Notes: generated by a model not told the origin, from the sequence alone. 64,000 nt of DNA from Brasenia schreberi (GCA_036023115.1 JAYKKT010000059.1:3634001-3698000); one strand, 5' to 3'; shown: positions 12,950 through 24,203, counted from the stretch's first letter. A program made the numbers and translations.

Positions 12950-13529
12950 TTGATAGAGTGATCAAAAGGTTCAAGAATCTTTTCTTTTACAAATCCCAAG
13001 TTTGTCTATGAATGTGTTGTACATTTCCTAAAAGATTTGAGTCTTGCTTGCCTAAACTCGCGTTTGTCTCGGCTTGGAACTTGATTCTAGCTTGAGCTTA
13101 TTATACAATGCCATAAAAATAAGTCATTAATATCTTTGAGCATATGTTGTAGGTAAGATGGGTAAACACATTGAACATGAGTGAAGGTAGACGAGCACGC
13201 CGGGCAACTACGAGTCGAGCCATCGAATAGCTTCGTTTTGGTTCAGTCAGTTTGTTTACACTCGTAATAATGTTAAGAAAGCTTAATCTAATGCTTAATT
13301 CTTCTTGGACTCGATCTTTGCGACACAAGATGATTTATCTTTCTATATGTATATACTTAACATCTAGTTGGGTTAGATCATATGAAGATAAATCATATTT
13401 CAAGCATGGTCGATCGATGGTTCAGTCTGATTGTTACAACATTCATTTTTTTTTTGGTGTGTGCAACACACAGATTATGCACTTTGCCAATGCCAAATAC
13501 TCAAAACCTACTTGACCCATGAAATGAAC

Positions 13530-13631
13530 AGTAGCAGATCTAGAAATTGTTTTACAGTGGAGCGAATAACCTCTCAAATGGTTTAGGTTTTTTTAAATTT
13601 TGGGTCCGGTTCAACGTAGATCCGCCACTCA
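13530..13631. mobile_element. Small MITE-like relic (CAGTAGCAGATC ... GATCCGCCACTC)
   Basis: The termini are degenerate forms of the CAGTGGCGG ends seen at 9074-9230, and the internal sequence shares the GGAGCGAA / GGTTCAAC style of that copy. No clean target duplication is visible. Confidence 0.45.
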
Positions 13632-14819
13632 CCATAGAGAGTATTTTTTTTTTTGGCAAGCTGGGTGGGGTTTAGCCAAGATGGTGCAGAGCCTTATCTG
13701 ATGTTCATGCTCTGTGTGTCAAACTAGAGGCCTTTTACCATGATTGGGCATGTCCAGTTCAAGACTGAACCAACACTTCAAATTGGAACCGAACCAGACC
13801 TAAAACCAACTAGAACTGAAATCGGTCAAACTGGACTCAAAATCATAACCTGACTTGGGTTTCATGGTTTGGTTACAGTTTCTCCTTACATGAAACCAGA
13901 ACCGAACCCAGTCAAGACCAGTGGTTCCAAGCACTGGTTAGGGTCCTTCTAATAAGTTGTTTTTATTTCTAACCTTTTTTATATTATTTGTTTTTTCCTG
14001 TTTCTGGTTTGAAGCGTAACCGTAGCAAGAACCGACAACTGTGAACCCATAATCAAAAATGGATTGAGTCGAGTTTAGTTCCAGTTCATGGTCTTGATTA
14101 ACCCAGAACTTGTTACCGGGTCAAGAGTGGCAGTCCATTGGCACGTACGATGGAGCTGGCACCAACGTGGGAGAGGTTCAAGGATGAAGACTTGGATTCG
14201 GGTCTAGCCATGTGTTTTGGATCTTGTATGGGTTATTTGTGCATGGGTTGAGTCCATGTCATGGTAGAGTCAGATCTTGGATCCATTAGGTGTCTTGGGT
14301 CTTAGTGTAGTGTATCCAATAACAGGTTGGGTTAGATCTCGCCTCATATAGGATTCATGTAATTGGTCCCTTGTGTTATAAATGAGATCCGAATAGTGCG
14401 GAGTCGACCATTAAGGGATAGAGAGAGTGCTTGAGAGAGAGGTCTAGAGAGAAGAAAGAGAACAAGGTGGTAGCATGGACCCTCTTGTTGGTTGTCTTTT
14501 ACATCTATGCTTTGGAGGGTAAAGCCGGACACCAAGTGGATTAGGCCGCGAGACGGTACCGTTATGGTGTTGGATGGACTTCTCTCTAAGACTCTTGTAT
14601 TCGACAAACCATTAATGAATAAATGAATCTTTTTTGAGGTTTTGATATATCATATTTATCCTTGTGATTATATGCTTCCATGTTATACGAAAAATCCCAT
14701 CTTTGTAATTTGGGTATTCATCGGTTTTGATCGGAAGGTATGAAAAACTAGATTTTGATCAACCATTATGATCAACCATTAAACTGGGGGCTTTATTAAG
14801 TTCAGTTTCGGTTTTGATC

Positions 14820-15055
14820 AACCATTATGATTTGGACATATAAAAAGAAGATCAAAAGAAAAATCTTTAAGAAAGTATGAAAAACTAGATTTTGAAAGTA
14901 TTAAGAGAGGTAGAGGATGTTGTCAAAAGTGTTGGAAAGAAACAAAAAAAAATGATCTAACTTATTGTGAGTTAACTGCCAACATGGCGCATGATAGGGT
15001 TGTGTGAAAACAAATAATTGATGTAGCCGACCCCGAAAAAGGCTTAGTTGTTGTT
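14820..15055 (+). mobile_element. RTE LINE 3' fragment
   Basis: It carries the C-terminal part of the RTE ORF (FGHI..RSK, GRGC..CWKET, NDL.YCELTANMAHD) and ends with AAAAAGGCTTAGTTGTTGTTG, the family's 3' terminus. It is severely 5'-truncated and contains stops. Flanking duplications are not evident. Confidence 0.8.
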
Positions 15056-15120
15056 GCCTATAACCCGCTGTTCCAAATTACCTTAGATTTAAATATTTTT
15101 CTGAAATCTCTCTATAAATT

Positions 15121-15330
15121 TGAGGGTGTTAGCTCAATGGCAGAAAACTCCTCACGGTTTCGATTGTGGGCAGTTCGACTCCGAGCGCTTCTTTTTTTAT
15201 ATACTTCAACCATCTTTATATTTTGAAAACAAAGCTTTAAAGTGTATTTGCCAATATACTTATCATAAAGAGATTACCATCCTAATGGCAGAAATTTTTC
15301 CCAATTGGTGAGAGTTCGATTCTCCAAACG
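15121..15330 (+). repeat. tRNA-like SINE relic (two pol III promoter-like modules)
   Basis: GTTAGCTCAATGGCAGAA (A box) and AGTTCGACTCC (B box) lie at 15,128-15,182, followed by a T-run. A second similar pair (AATGGCAGAA and GAGTTCGATTCTCC) lies at about 15,283-15,325. Neither module has a complete tRNA cloverleaf. Confidence 0.55.
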
Positions 15331-15613
15331 TTGAAAAAAAAAATTGAACTTAATAATGCCCCCAGTTTCGATTTTCGAGGTGATGCTCAAAGCATAATAA
15401 AGCAGAATTGTTTTGAAACCTAACCGAAACTGACCCGACTAATTAGGTTATGGTTTCAAGTTTTGAGCAAACTGGAACAGCTAAACAGCTCTCGGAACCA
15501 TACGGAGAACGAGTTACTCCTCCAACTCATACAATAATTTTCTTTTAGAAAAAAAAATAGAAGAAAATCAAGTTGCTATTTTCGTTCTAGTTTTTAAAAT
15601 ATTTAATTAATTC

Positions 15614-15935
15614 CTGCTTGTGGTCATACAAGAAAAGACCGTATACATAATGAGGTTATTAGAAACAAATTAGGAGTGGCACCAATAAAGGATAAAATGA
15701 GAGAACATCGTTTAAGATGGTTTGGACATATAGAAAGAAGATCAAAAGAAAAACCTCTAAAAAAGTTAGAAAAACTAAATTTGAAAAGTATTAAAAGAGG
15801 TAGAGGACGACCACAAAAGTGTTGGAAAGAAACAATAAAGAATGATCTAGTTTATTGGGAGTTAACTGCTAACATTGTTAGCACACGATAGGGATCTGTG
15901 GAAACAAAGAATTCATGTAGCCGACCCCGTCTAGT
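15614..15935 (+). mobile_element. RTE LINE 3' fragment lacking its tail
   Basis: It encodes the C-terminal RTE segment ([18 protein letters not shown], then [18 protein letters not shown] and [19 protein letters not shown]). It stops at CCGACCCCGTCTAGTATTG, just before the usual AAAAGGCTTAGTTGTTG tail. The protein similarity to the copy at 50,174-53,441 is very high, so this looks relatively young. Confidence 0.85.
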
Positions 15936-16075
15936 ATTGTAAATTGTATTTCTGAAAATTTTATTTTATTTCTTTTGTAGAATTTGGAGGCCGAAGCAAC
16001 ATGCACAACCCCGGCATCGAACTCATGACGTTAGAAACTCCAACCCACGAAGGGATTTCAAGTCACTTGCCGACA

Positions 16076-16094
16076 CGTGGAAGCTAATCATTGG
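16076..16094 (-). promoter_or_regulatory. ER stress response element (ERSE), exact match
   Basis: The plus strand reads CGTGG, nine bases, ATTGG, which is exactly CCAAT-N9-CCACG on the minus strand. In plants and animals this element binds NF-Y plus an ER-stress bZIP factor. It lies about 100 bases upstream of a TATA box and 420-440 bases upstream of the ERDJ3B-like start codon. A second ATTGGCCAC at about 16,119-16,128 is close to, but not, an ERSE-II. Function is inferred from position and match. Confidence 0.7.
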
Positions 16095-16190
16095 CTCTAA
16101 GAACGAGACGGAGCTTCCCATTGGCCACTTCGAAGGGAATACACGTCTACGAGGGAAAATAAACGGGAAGTGGACCTGGACCAGGTCGCA

Positions 16191-16197
16191 TATATAA
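16191..16197 (+). promoter_or_regulatory. TATA box for the ERDJ3B-like gene
   Basis: TATATAA in the context GCATATATAAGC, downstream of the ERSE and about 320 bases before the ATG at 16,514. A leader of roughly 290 bases would follow. The leader is rich in CT and TCG motifs. Confidence 0.6.
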
Positions 16198-16513
16198 GCT
16201 CGAACCACCGTCCGTCTAGCGTCTTCGCTCCTTTCCTCGCTCGCTCTCGTTCTTCCGTGTTTCTGCTTTTTCATTCATCCTCTTCTCTTTTGATCTGCAA
16301 ACCGGAGGAATTAACGCACGGGCGGAAGCCCTAGATTCGGCCGTCGATCGATTTCGTGATTTACTGATCGGTGGATTAGATCTCTTGCATTTCGTAGACC
16401 CTAACGTACCCAACGATCTTCTTCTCACTCGGTTTCTCCGTCAGATTTCCAGTTTAAGGGAGGGTTCTGTAAATCCTAATTTTGGAAGTAGGATCCTCCA
16501 TTGGGTCTGAGGA

Positions 16514-19500
16514 ATGAGGAATCTGAAGTTTCTGGTGGTGACGCTCGTGTTCTTGTTAGCTTTCACGTGTTCTTCGTTCGCTGGGTAAGATTTTTACTTG
16601 ATTCATTTGTTTGGGTGTCATTGGGGTCTATTTAGGACGAAGGCGTAATTCGGAGGGTTAAATTGTGTAGGAAGAACTACTATGACGTATTGCAAGTTCC
16701 TCGCGGTGCGTCGGAGGAGCAAATCAAGCGGGCGTACCGGAAGCTGGCTTTGAAGTATCATCCTGACAAGAATCCAGGAAACGAAGAGGCGAACAAGAAA
16801 TTCGCTGAGATTAATAATGGTAGTGGCCGCCAGTATTTCTCTTTTAGATTATTGTGGTGCCAACGCATCGGCCCGAGACACTGATGTATTCTTTTTTTTT
16901 TAATCTTTGATGATTTCCCAGCATATGAAGTTCTGTCTGATCACGAGAAGAGGGAAATCTATGATAGATATGGAGAGGAGGGCCTCAAACAAAGTCAGGC
17001 TGGTGGTGGAAGGGGTGGCACGGGTTTCCAGGACATATTTAGCCAGTGAGTCACAAAATTTTGAAGCTTGTATGCTTGATTACATGTTTCGTGTCTCGTA
17101 ACAGAATATTAACCGTAAGATTCTTTTTCATGTTATAAATATGAAAGTTTAGCATTAATGTCCTCTTAATTAACTCTAGGATGTTTGGCTGTTCTATTGT
17201 TATGGTCGGTAATCTGCAATGCGGGTCTAAAATTGGCAATTCACATCATGGAATAATAGAATCTAGTTTTATATGTGCTTAAATCACTCTGATACTTGGC
17301 GTTTGAGATTGTTATTGGGGGATACCAATTATTTCGGTGCTTAGGGTTGCACATATTAAGCAACTGAAAGAGATTGTACTTGAAGGGATCAAAATGCTGC
17401 ATTTTGTGTCAGGAATAAATGGAGGCACTCGGTCCATCTAATTCCTGGAACCATCTGATTCTTTCACCTTGAGAAGAAAGTTTATTAAATTGAGGAAAAT
17501 TCGATGGCAAAGGACTGGAGATGTGACAAATGACACAAGTGACTTCACTTCCAGCTGTTGCACTGGGATAATGGCTCACCTTCCAATCAGATTCTTGTGA
17601 GGACAAAATTCGAGTTCTCACCAGTAGCAGTGCAGCACAAAATGTTGATCTAGACTTAATACAGCTTTGCTGACATGGAATGCAAAAGCAACTGAAAGTC
17701 AGGGGGATCCGATGTCCTTATGGAGGGTTGTGAGTGATTCCAGATCACCCTCCTCTAAGTATAGGAATTTCATACTAAATTTGTTCCCCATTTTTAAGAC
17801 GAAACATTGGTTATGTAGTTTAGGTTTTTGTGGAAGTCAGGATGAATACGAACAAATTGCTTCAAGTCTTCTGTTTCCAATTTTGACTCGAGTATGCTGA
17901 TTGTTAAGTTAGGGTTGTGACTGTTTCCAAGGCTGATATAACAAGGAGACGCTGTAACTGTAGAAATGAGGTTTATCACAAGCAAATTGGTCCTGGGATG
18001 TTTCAACAGATGACAGAGCAGGTAAATGTTTATCTTTAAGAATGATGAAAGAATAGATCTTTTCTTGTTTTTTATCTTTTCTTTGGGATGCATATTTTAT
18101 AACGCAAACATACAAATTTCTTGCTTAATGACATTTTTTGTATGACTGAATTTTTTAATTAATTTTCAAGCCCAGTGCCCAGACAATTTTTCTTCTCTTT
18201 ATTCAGGGGAGGGGCGGATGGGTAGGTTTATTTTATTTCTGTTGTTAGCATAGCTGGAGTTTTTCACTCTATTTCTTAATTTACCTGTCCAGGTCTGTGA
18301 GCAATGTCCTAATTTTAAATATGAAAGAGATGGTTATTTCATCACTGTTGATATTGTCTCAGGATAACAAATATGATTGAGATTTACAAAATGTCTGGCG
18401 TTGCACTCTTGACTTATGCCAATAAACCTGCAAGTTAATGAAAACCATCATTAGGCTCAGACTAATGCTTTAGGACCATGTAGGCACCTCTGTAGCTGAA
18501 ATGAAGCTTGGTGATTCATGTCTTAAAATATAGGTAGTCTATTGTTGGTTCTTTGGTGGATGATTTGCCTTGCCCATTTATTGGTCTTGCCTCCTTACCC
18601 CAATTTAGATGCAAGTTCTTAGGTATCCTCAAAATACTCTCAAAAGCTATGTCACACGGGTGCGAGATACGGCAAATTTCAAAATTTTTGGGTGCGGTGA
18701 CATGACTAGGTTATATAATATTATATATTATATATAATATTTAAGCTACAACAAGTGAAACATTGACAATAGCAAGTGCACAATTTTATATTAAAGCAAA
18801 ACATATAAATGGCAAACAACTACTAATTTGATCATAATACACAAATCAATCTTCACGGATCCGAACCCATTTATCCAAAAAGACCCGAACTTCAAAGTTG
18901 GTGCCAAATTTGCAAACATGGAATATCCACACAAAAGAAAGTGAAGAAGGTCCCCATTGAGATATTTTTCTCTATTCATCAGTTAAGTTTCATGGGAGAT
19001 GACAGAAGATAAGCTGAAGGAGCATTTTGGAAACTACGGTGAGGCAAATGAGGTGATCATCATGGGAGATAAGGTCATGAGTTGACTAAGATGCTTCGAT
19101 TTCGTCGTCTTTGTGGATCCCTTCCTCCTCGTTCGGATTCTCTATGATAAACACACCATAGATGGCAGAACCGTAAGTTACCTTAAAAAAAAAAAATTTA
19201 AAAATATTTGCGTATTCGTGCTGCAGTGACACGGTGTCGGTGTTGGTGTCACACCCATGTCGGGGTCGACACTCCACCTCCTAGAGGTGGCTGTGTGACT
19301 TAGCTGAAAAGCTTTAGTCATGTGGTTTTGTTTTCTTGAGTGGTTACTCACAAAACAAGAACATTTCCTTTTTCTTTTTGGTTATCTATATTTAGACATG
19401 ATGGGCTCCTAACCAGCTTCGCGGTTCCAACAGGACCAGGAACCGACTGAACCTGAAATTAGAACCTGACCCGGAACCGAGGACCACTCGGTTTGGTTCC

Positions 19501-22377
19501 AGTTTCACCTTTTATAAAACTGGAACCTTCGGTTCCAGTACTTTTAAAATTTTCCTTTATTTTTAATAATTTTATCGCTTCCTGAACCAAAACCTACTCC
19601 AAGATGATTTGGTTATTGTTCCGGACTAACCGGAGCTGGTCATGTCATATAGCATATTCAATCATAAATGTACCGTTTGTAACATTGTTAAGGTCTTCTA
19701 TGTGCCAAAATATGCTTTTTTTTCTTTTGCATGCATCAGTTGATTGCCTTTCTCTTTGTCCCATTTGTTTTGTTCTAATTATGATTTAGTTACGTTGATA
19801 AGACATGATAGTTGTTTTGGTGAAATTGTACTTACTACTTAGGCCAGCAGTCTCAGATCCCATTACCATTAGGGATATCAAGAAAGTGAGTAAATGAATT
19901 TGTCACTCTGAAAAGAAAAGTGTCATCTCCTAAACCTCATTTTGCCCATAATTATATGAATTGTGGTTCCATTTGAATTATATGGTTGAACAACTGCTAG
20001 CTAACTGTGTTCGATTTGGTTACTATGTGAAACAGGAGATTGTCTTCTATGAGGATGGTGAACCAATAATAGATGGTGAAGTTGGTGATCTTAAGGTTAG
20101 CTTCACTTATCTGCTTTCTAAGCACATAATAGCTCTTCACTAATTGCATGACTGTATTTCCTGCATATATCTACAGTTTAGGATTCGCACTGCACCACAT
20201 GAGCGCTTCAGAAGGGACGGCAATGACCTGCATATGACTGTCAATATTACCCTGGTAACACTTTCTTCTGCCTCTAGCTAAGCGTGTTTCTTTAGGTCTA
20301 AAATTATTCACGTCAAATGCTGTCAAAGAAAAGGAAGCTAACTCCTTTATTTTCATGCCAATAGCTAAGACACCCAAAATCACGTACTATCTGCATTTAT
20401 CTATAATTTAACCAAGAACTGACTTTTGTCTATTTTAGTCCGTCTCTTTGTAAATTAGTCATGCCATGTTGACTGTCATTGAGTATTATCGTAACTAGAT
20501 GCTAAGGATTACCTGACAGTGAAACACAAGGCAGCAATCACGGCATGCATGTGCGTGGTCTCGAAATCTCTGGAAAGAAAGGATTGTACACGAAGAATTT
20601 ATTTCTTCCTGATTCTTTCTAAAGATTTGGTTTCACATGTCATTTATTAGTTGAGCTTTTAATTACTTTGATCAAGTACACATCAAAGCATGTTATCAAT
20701 CTGGCATTAGAGTTGGAAGGGATTTTGCAATTTGGATCATGGATTTGGTTTATGAACCACGGGAAGTCCATAGCTTCTTGCTGTTAATTTCGTTGCAGTT
20801 TAATTGTGTGATATTTCATATTTACATGGCTATGTTGGAGTTTCTTATTTGCTTATGGGAAGTCCATAGCAACTAACCATCTTGTCCTCTTCATGATAAT
20901 CTGACCCTGTTCTCTGATTTCGGTTATTGGTTCTTGATGGTTCAGCTCCAAGCTCTCATTGGTTTTGAAAAGACCATCAAACACTTAGATGAACACGCAG
21001 TTGAAATCGGAACAAAGGTGAGCAAATCTGTGGTGAGAATTGTTACTATGCTATTCCAGTAATGACTTTCATTGAGGCACCAAAGTGTAGATCTTACTGA
21101 AGCTCAGAGGAACAAAGGTGAGATCAGACTGTGGTCGACTTGGCCATGTTGACTTATAAGTATGGTTGTAATCGAGCTGAGTAATGGTGAGCTCAACTTG
21201 GCTCATTTAGCAAATTGCTCTGCTCGATCTCAAGCTAGGTCCTTGAGCTCAAGCTCTTCTCGAGTCATACTTGATCTCTACTCGGACTAATCCATAGGCT
21301 TCAGTTTGTTCTGGGAAAACCTAAGACTAGAGAGGTTCACAAGAGCAGAAATAAAACCAATAGCCTTTAAAGAATCAGAGAGGTTCATAACTGAATGCAG
21401 CGAATATTTGCTTGAAAACCAATCAGATGTTCTAGTCTTCTGTATTTGACAGACAGGTTAAGATCAAGCAAGGGGAGAAAAGTGAAGCCGGATGGTCATG
21501 AAAGACTAGACATAGAAAATGAAGCAAAACTTTTAACAATTCAAATTGTCACCCGTAATCAGCATGAAATAGCCCACTAATAACTTCAACCTTCATGATC
21601 TTTCCATAATCAGCATCAGTCACCCATAATCAGCACACAAATAGTGACTCATAAACCATACTGGCATTAACAATCAACTGTGAAACATTGAAGGGAAATA
21701 AGAATAATAAAGAAACGAGAAAAAAGAAGTGTCTCAACTGAAAGCGAAGATGGAGGAACAGTACCTGACCTGTTTCAGCCACATGCACGAGAGAGAGAAA
21801 GTCCCACCGTCACCAGTCGCTGTCTCTGCTGTTGTCACCTTCATGAGATCTTGCAACAGCTGAGTTCACATATTTGGAAGCTCGATTAGGCTTGCGAGCC
21901 TCTCAAGTCGTGCATTGTGAAGCTCAAACGTGGCTCATGAGCATTTCGAGCTTGGTTCAAGCTCCATAAGACCGAACTGAGTTTGAGCTTTTCTTGAGCC
22001 GAGATTGAGTAGCTCATGAGCAGCTTGGCCTACTTGCATCCCTACTTAGAATTGAACAGCAACTGTCATTTGGTCTTTTATGACTAGATCATATACCGAC
22101 GCCTGTGAAATTAACTAGGTTTAGAGATTTGGAGTTATTACAGAAATCTCTATTGGAAAACATTATTGGCTGAAACTGAGTTGATTTTAGTAACGGACTT
22201 TGTGGGGAACTCTTTCAGGGCATCACGAAACCCAAAGAAGTAAGGAGGTTCAAGGGGGAAGGAATGCCTTTGCATTTCAGCTCAAAGAAAGGCGACTTGT
22301 ATGTGACCTTTGAGGTTCTGTTTCCGACTTCACTTACAGAAGATCAGAAGGCGAAGATCAAGGCAGTTCTTTCTTAG
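16514..22377 (+). CDS. ERDJ3B: ERDJ3B-like ER-luminal DnaJ co-chaperone, two internal segments missing
   Basis: The product would be a J-protein stimulating the Hsp70 BiP in the ER lumen. Exons I can place: 16514-16584, 16671-16819, 16922-17045, 17946-18021, 18293-about 18355, 20036-20095, 20177-20254, 20946-21017, 22219-22377. Exon 1 encodes a signal peptide ([17 protein letters not shown]...). Exons 2-3 encode a J domain with [17 protein letters not shown] (intact HPD) and YEVLSD. Later exons give the two CxC/CxxC pairs ([21 protein letters not shown]) and the C-terminal domain to ...KIKAVLS. Two expected parts are absent. One is the stretch after QDIFSQ (FGGG, GDDV and LEDLYMGG region), expected between 17,046 and 17,945. 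The other is the short EKGM..DGQ stretch after VDI, where the frame hits TAA at 18,365. Direct joins across both gaps would stay in frame. It is either a damaged gene or a locally misassembled one. Confidence 0.85.
18651..19270. mobile_element. Putative DNA transposon carrying a captured RRM gene fragment
   Basis: This lies in an intron of the ERDJ3B-like gene. The left end (GTCACACGGGTGCGAGATACGG) and the complement of the right end (GACATGGGTGTGACACC) share GGGTG-type motifs, followed on both sides by A/T blocks (AAATTTCAAAATTTTT-like). Inverted termini are therefore plausible but imperfect. I found no clear target duplication. The cargo is described in the next entry. Confidence 0.45.
18999..19173 (+). 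pseudogene. Fragment of an hnRNP/RBP-type RRM gene, with stop
   Basis: One frame reads [28 protein letters not shown], a TGA stop, then [15 protein letters not shown] and YDKHTIDGR. This matches the second RRM of plant musashi-like hnRNPs: alpha-1 EHF..YGE, beta-2 .VIM.D, a degenerate RNP-1 in CFDFVVF, and the KHTIDGR loop. The glycines of RNP-1 are lost and a stop interrupts the frame, so it is not functional. No intron and no flanking RRM sequence is seen, consistent with gene-fragment capture by a transposon. Confidence 0.7.
19395..19647. mobile_element. GGTTC-rich MITE-like element with GACATG ends
   Basis: It starts AGACATGATGGGCTCC and ends GGTCATGTC. The arms are rich in GGTTCC/GGAACC, with an AT-rich centre, as in the element at 7048-7272. 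It lies in an intron of the ERDJ3B-like gene and has no coding capacity. Confidence 0.55.
21158..22048. mobile_element. GAGCTC-rich non-autonomous element in last ERDJ3B intron
   Basis: The left end TAAGTATGGTTGTAATCGAG and the complement of the right end TAAGTAGGGATGCAAGTAGG are imperfect inverted repeats. Next to them lie clusters of GAGCTC/GCTCAAG words (21,170-21,300 and 21,880-22,030) in opposite orientation. The middle (about 21,300-21,870) is unrelated non-coding sequence. The class is not clear; hAT-like subterminal clustering is one possibility. Confidence 0.55.
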
Positions 22378-22822
22378 CTTTTGAGTGCGGATTCACTGAC
22401 CTTTGTACCATGTGAAGGACTAAAGATGGTGCAGCCAATTAGACCAACAATTTTGTGCAAGGGATCAGGTTGCTGGAACTGTTTTGGTCAACCTTCCCAT
22501 TATAGGCTTCGTGGATTTGTTAATGACTAAAAGAGAAGGATTAAAGTTCCTTCTGGATCATATTCAGAAAGCCTGTCTCTATGTTGATGCAACTTTTCTT
22601 TCCTATTTTGACAGTGGACAACTTTAGTTATTGTTTCACTGTGGTGGCGCTATTCTAAGTTGACGAGAGCTGGAGATTTGCCATAGTGTACCATTGATTG
22701 TTTAGTCATTTCTTTTAGTTTGATTTCCTGCTCATGTAATTGCCATATCAGTTTCATTGCTCCCTTAAAGTTGTGAAATGCCACACGACCTCTGTCCTCT
22801 TTGTGTGTGTGTGTGTGTGTGA

Positions 22823-22853
<31 letters not shown>

Positions 22854-23029
22854 CAAACCGTAAAAATTGTGTATACACATTCAATATTGGGTTAGCATGT
22901 TTTATAACATAGCACAGCACATTAATTTTGATATATACTTTGCATCTCCAAACTGCAGGGGATGAGCCGAAAGCAAGCTTGGCAGGCGTCAAAACAAGCC
23001 AAACCACAAACTGCGCGACATGTTTGCGG
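22378..23029. other. Intergenic spacer after ERDJ3B-like gene
   Basis: This is the probable 3' UTR and spacer. It contains a TG/GA microsatellite at 22,803-22,852. No clear coding sequence or poly(A) signal can be assigned with confidence. Confidence 0.5.
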
Positions 23030-23037
23030 CACTAAAT

Positions 23038-23304
23038 ATGGGAATGGCAATATTGGCCTCACTCATGGGTACCTGATTGATTGGGTAAGTGTTTACGGGA
23101 AATTTGAGTAATTGGGTACGAGGCGTTAACAGGATAAGAAGTACCAGAACTTGGTAAAATCCGAGAAATAATATGTTAATGTATAAATGAGTATGCACCG
23201 AGATTTAGCTCATAGGGGCTCTAGTGCCATTGCTGGTGGTGGAGAGTTTCACTCTCAGAGGGCGCATGCGTGGGTGTGGGTGTTAGGCTTCAGCCTTCTC
23301 TTAT

Positions 23305-23378
<74 letters not shown>

Positions 23379-23625
23379 AAATTTTCACTGCTTATCCTTG
23401 TACTTACGTGAATTATATATCTACAAATGATTTGATTTAAAATAACTATGAAAACTTTATTAAGATTGGAATTGGGGTACGGAACACTCATTACCCATGT
23501 GGAAAAAAGGATCAAAATCGGTACCCATCTTGTCGGGTAATAGGCCTTAACGAGGCACAAAATTGGGGTTCGTATATTGGCCCACGATGGGTATACCCAC
23601 CCCAACACGCCCCATTGCCATCCCT
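23038..23625. mobile_element. hAT-type element (GGGATGGCAAT ends) with nested SINE and TA tract
   Basis: The left end GGGAATGGCAAT and right end ATTGCCATCCC are inverted repeats. The flanks carry ACTAAAT at both sides (23,031-23,037 and 23,627-23,633), giving a 7-bp exact match within the expected 8-bp duplication. Inside are a tRNA-like module (about 23,190-23,300, A-box-like TTTAGCTCATAGGGGC) and a 65-bp TA run (23,310-23,374). No transposase is present. Confidence 0.8.
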
Positions 23626-24169
23626 AACTAAATGAGCAATTTGCAAAAAGCATATACATCTGGGTTCGGACTTTCATAGATTTTTACCCGACTACTACCC
23701 AAACCCAAATCCATACAGAACAATGTTAGCAAATCAGTAACAGGTTTCTTCCGGCCGCGACCCGAATCGATGGCGGGCTTTATCCCGCGCAAACCCCCAT
23801 CGTCCAAACCCGCAAACCAGACCCAAATTTTATTTGCAACTGAGGGGAGAGGCGAAAGACGCACACGTTTGGGAGTGAGCCACTACAACGAAGCCCCGGC
23901 AACGACCGATTGTGGACACCAAAACGGTACTCTCTCTCTCTCTCTCTGCAAAGTATCTAGGACGGATTGCGTTTCTATGATGCTTTTCTGGTTAATGTCG
24001 CTCTTTTTAGGGTTTGTGCAGAATTTGTCGCTTCTAGAAATTCCAATTGGAGATCGGTTTTGTGGGTTCTTCATCGATGTGCTGTTCCTGCTGGACGTTA
24101 TTTTAAAACGCTAGGGCGCCCAGCGCTTGACAAATCTGCATTAAGTTTTGCTGAAAATCCTAGACACGG

Positions 24170-24203
24170 ATGGCTCACTCTTCTAGTAACGTGAGTTCTT
24201 ATT

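Noticed and set aside
14340..14640. Possible solo LTR
   Set aside because: A TATAAATGAGA-like motif and a GA-rich stretch resemble the interior of a Copia LTR, but I could not find matching ends or a target duplication, so it was not annotated.
15121..15190. Possible functional tRNA gene
   Set aside because: Box A and box B motifs are present, but no acceptor stem or anticodon arm can be paired, and similar modules recur as repeats. A SINE relic explains it better.
23255..23608. 117-codon minus-strand open frame
   Set aside because: Its centre is a translation of a TA microsatellite inside a hAT-type element.
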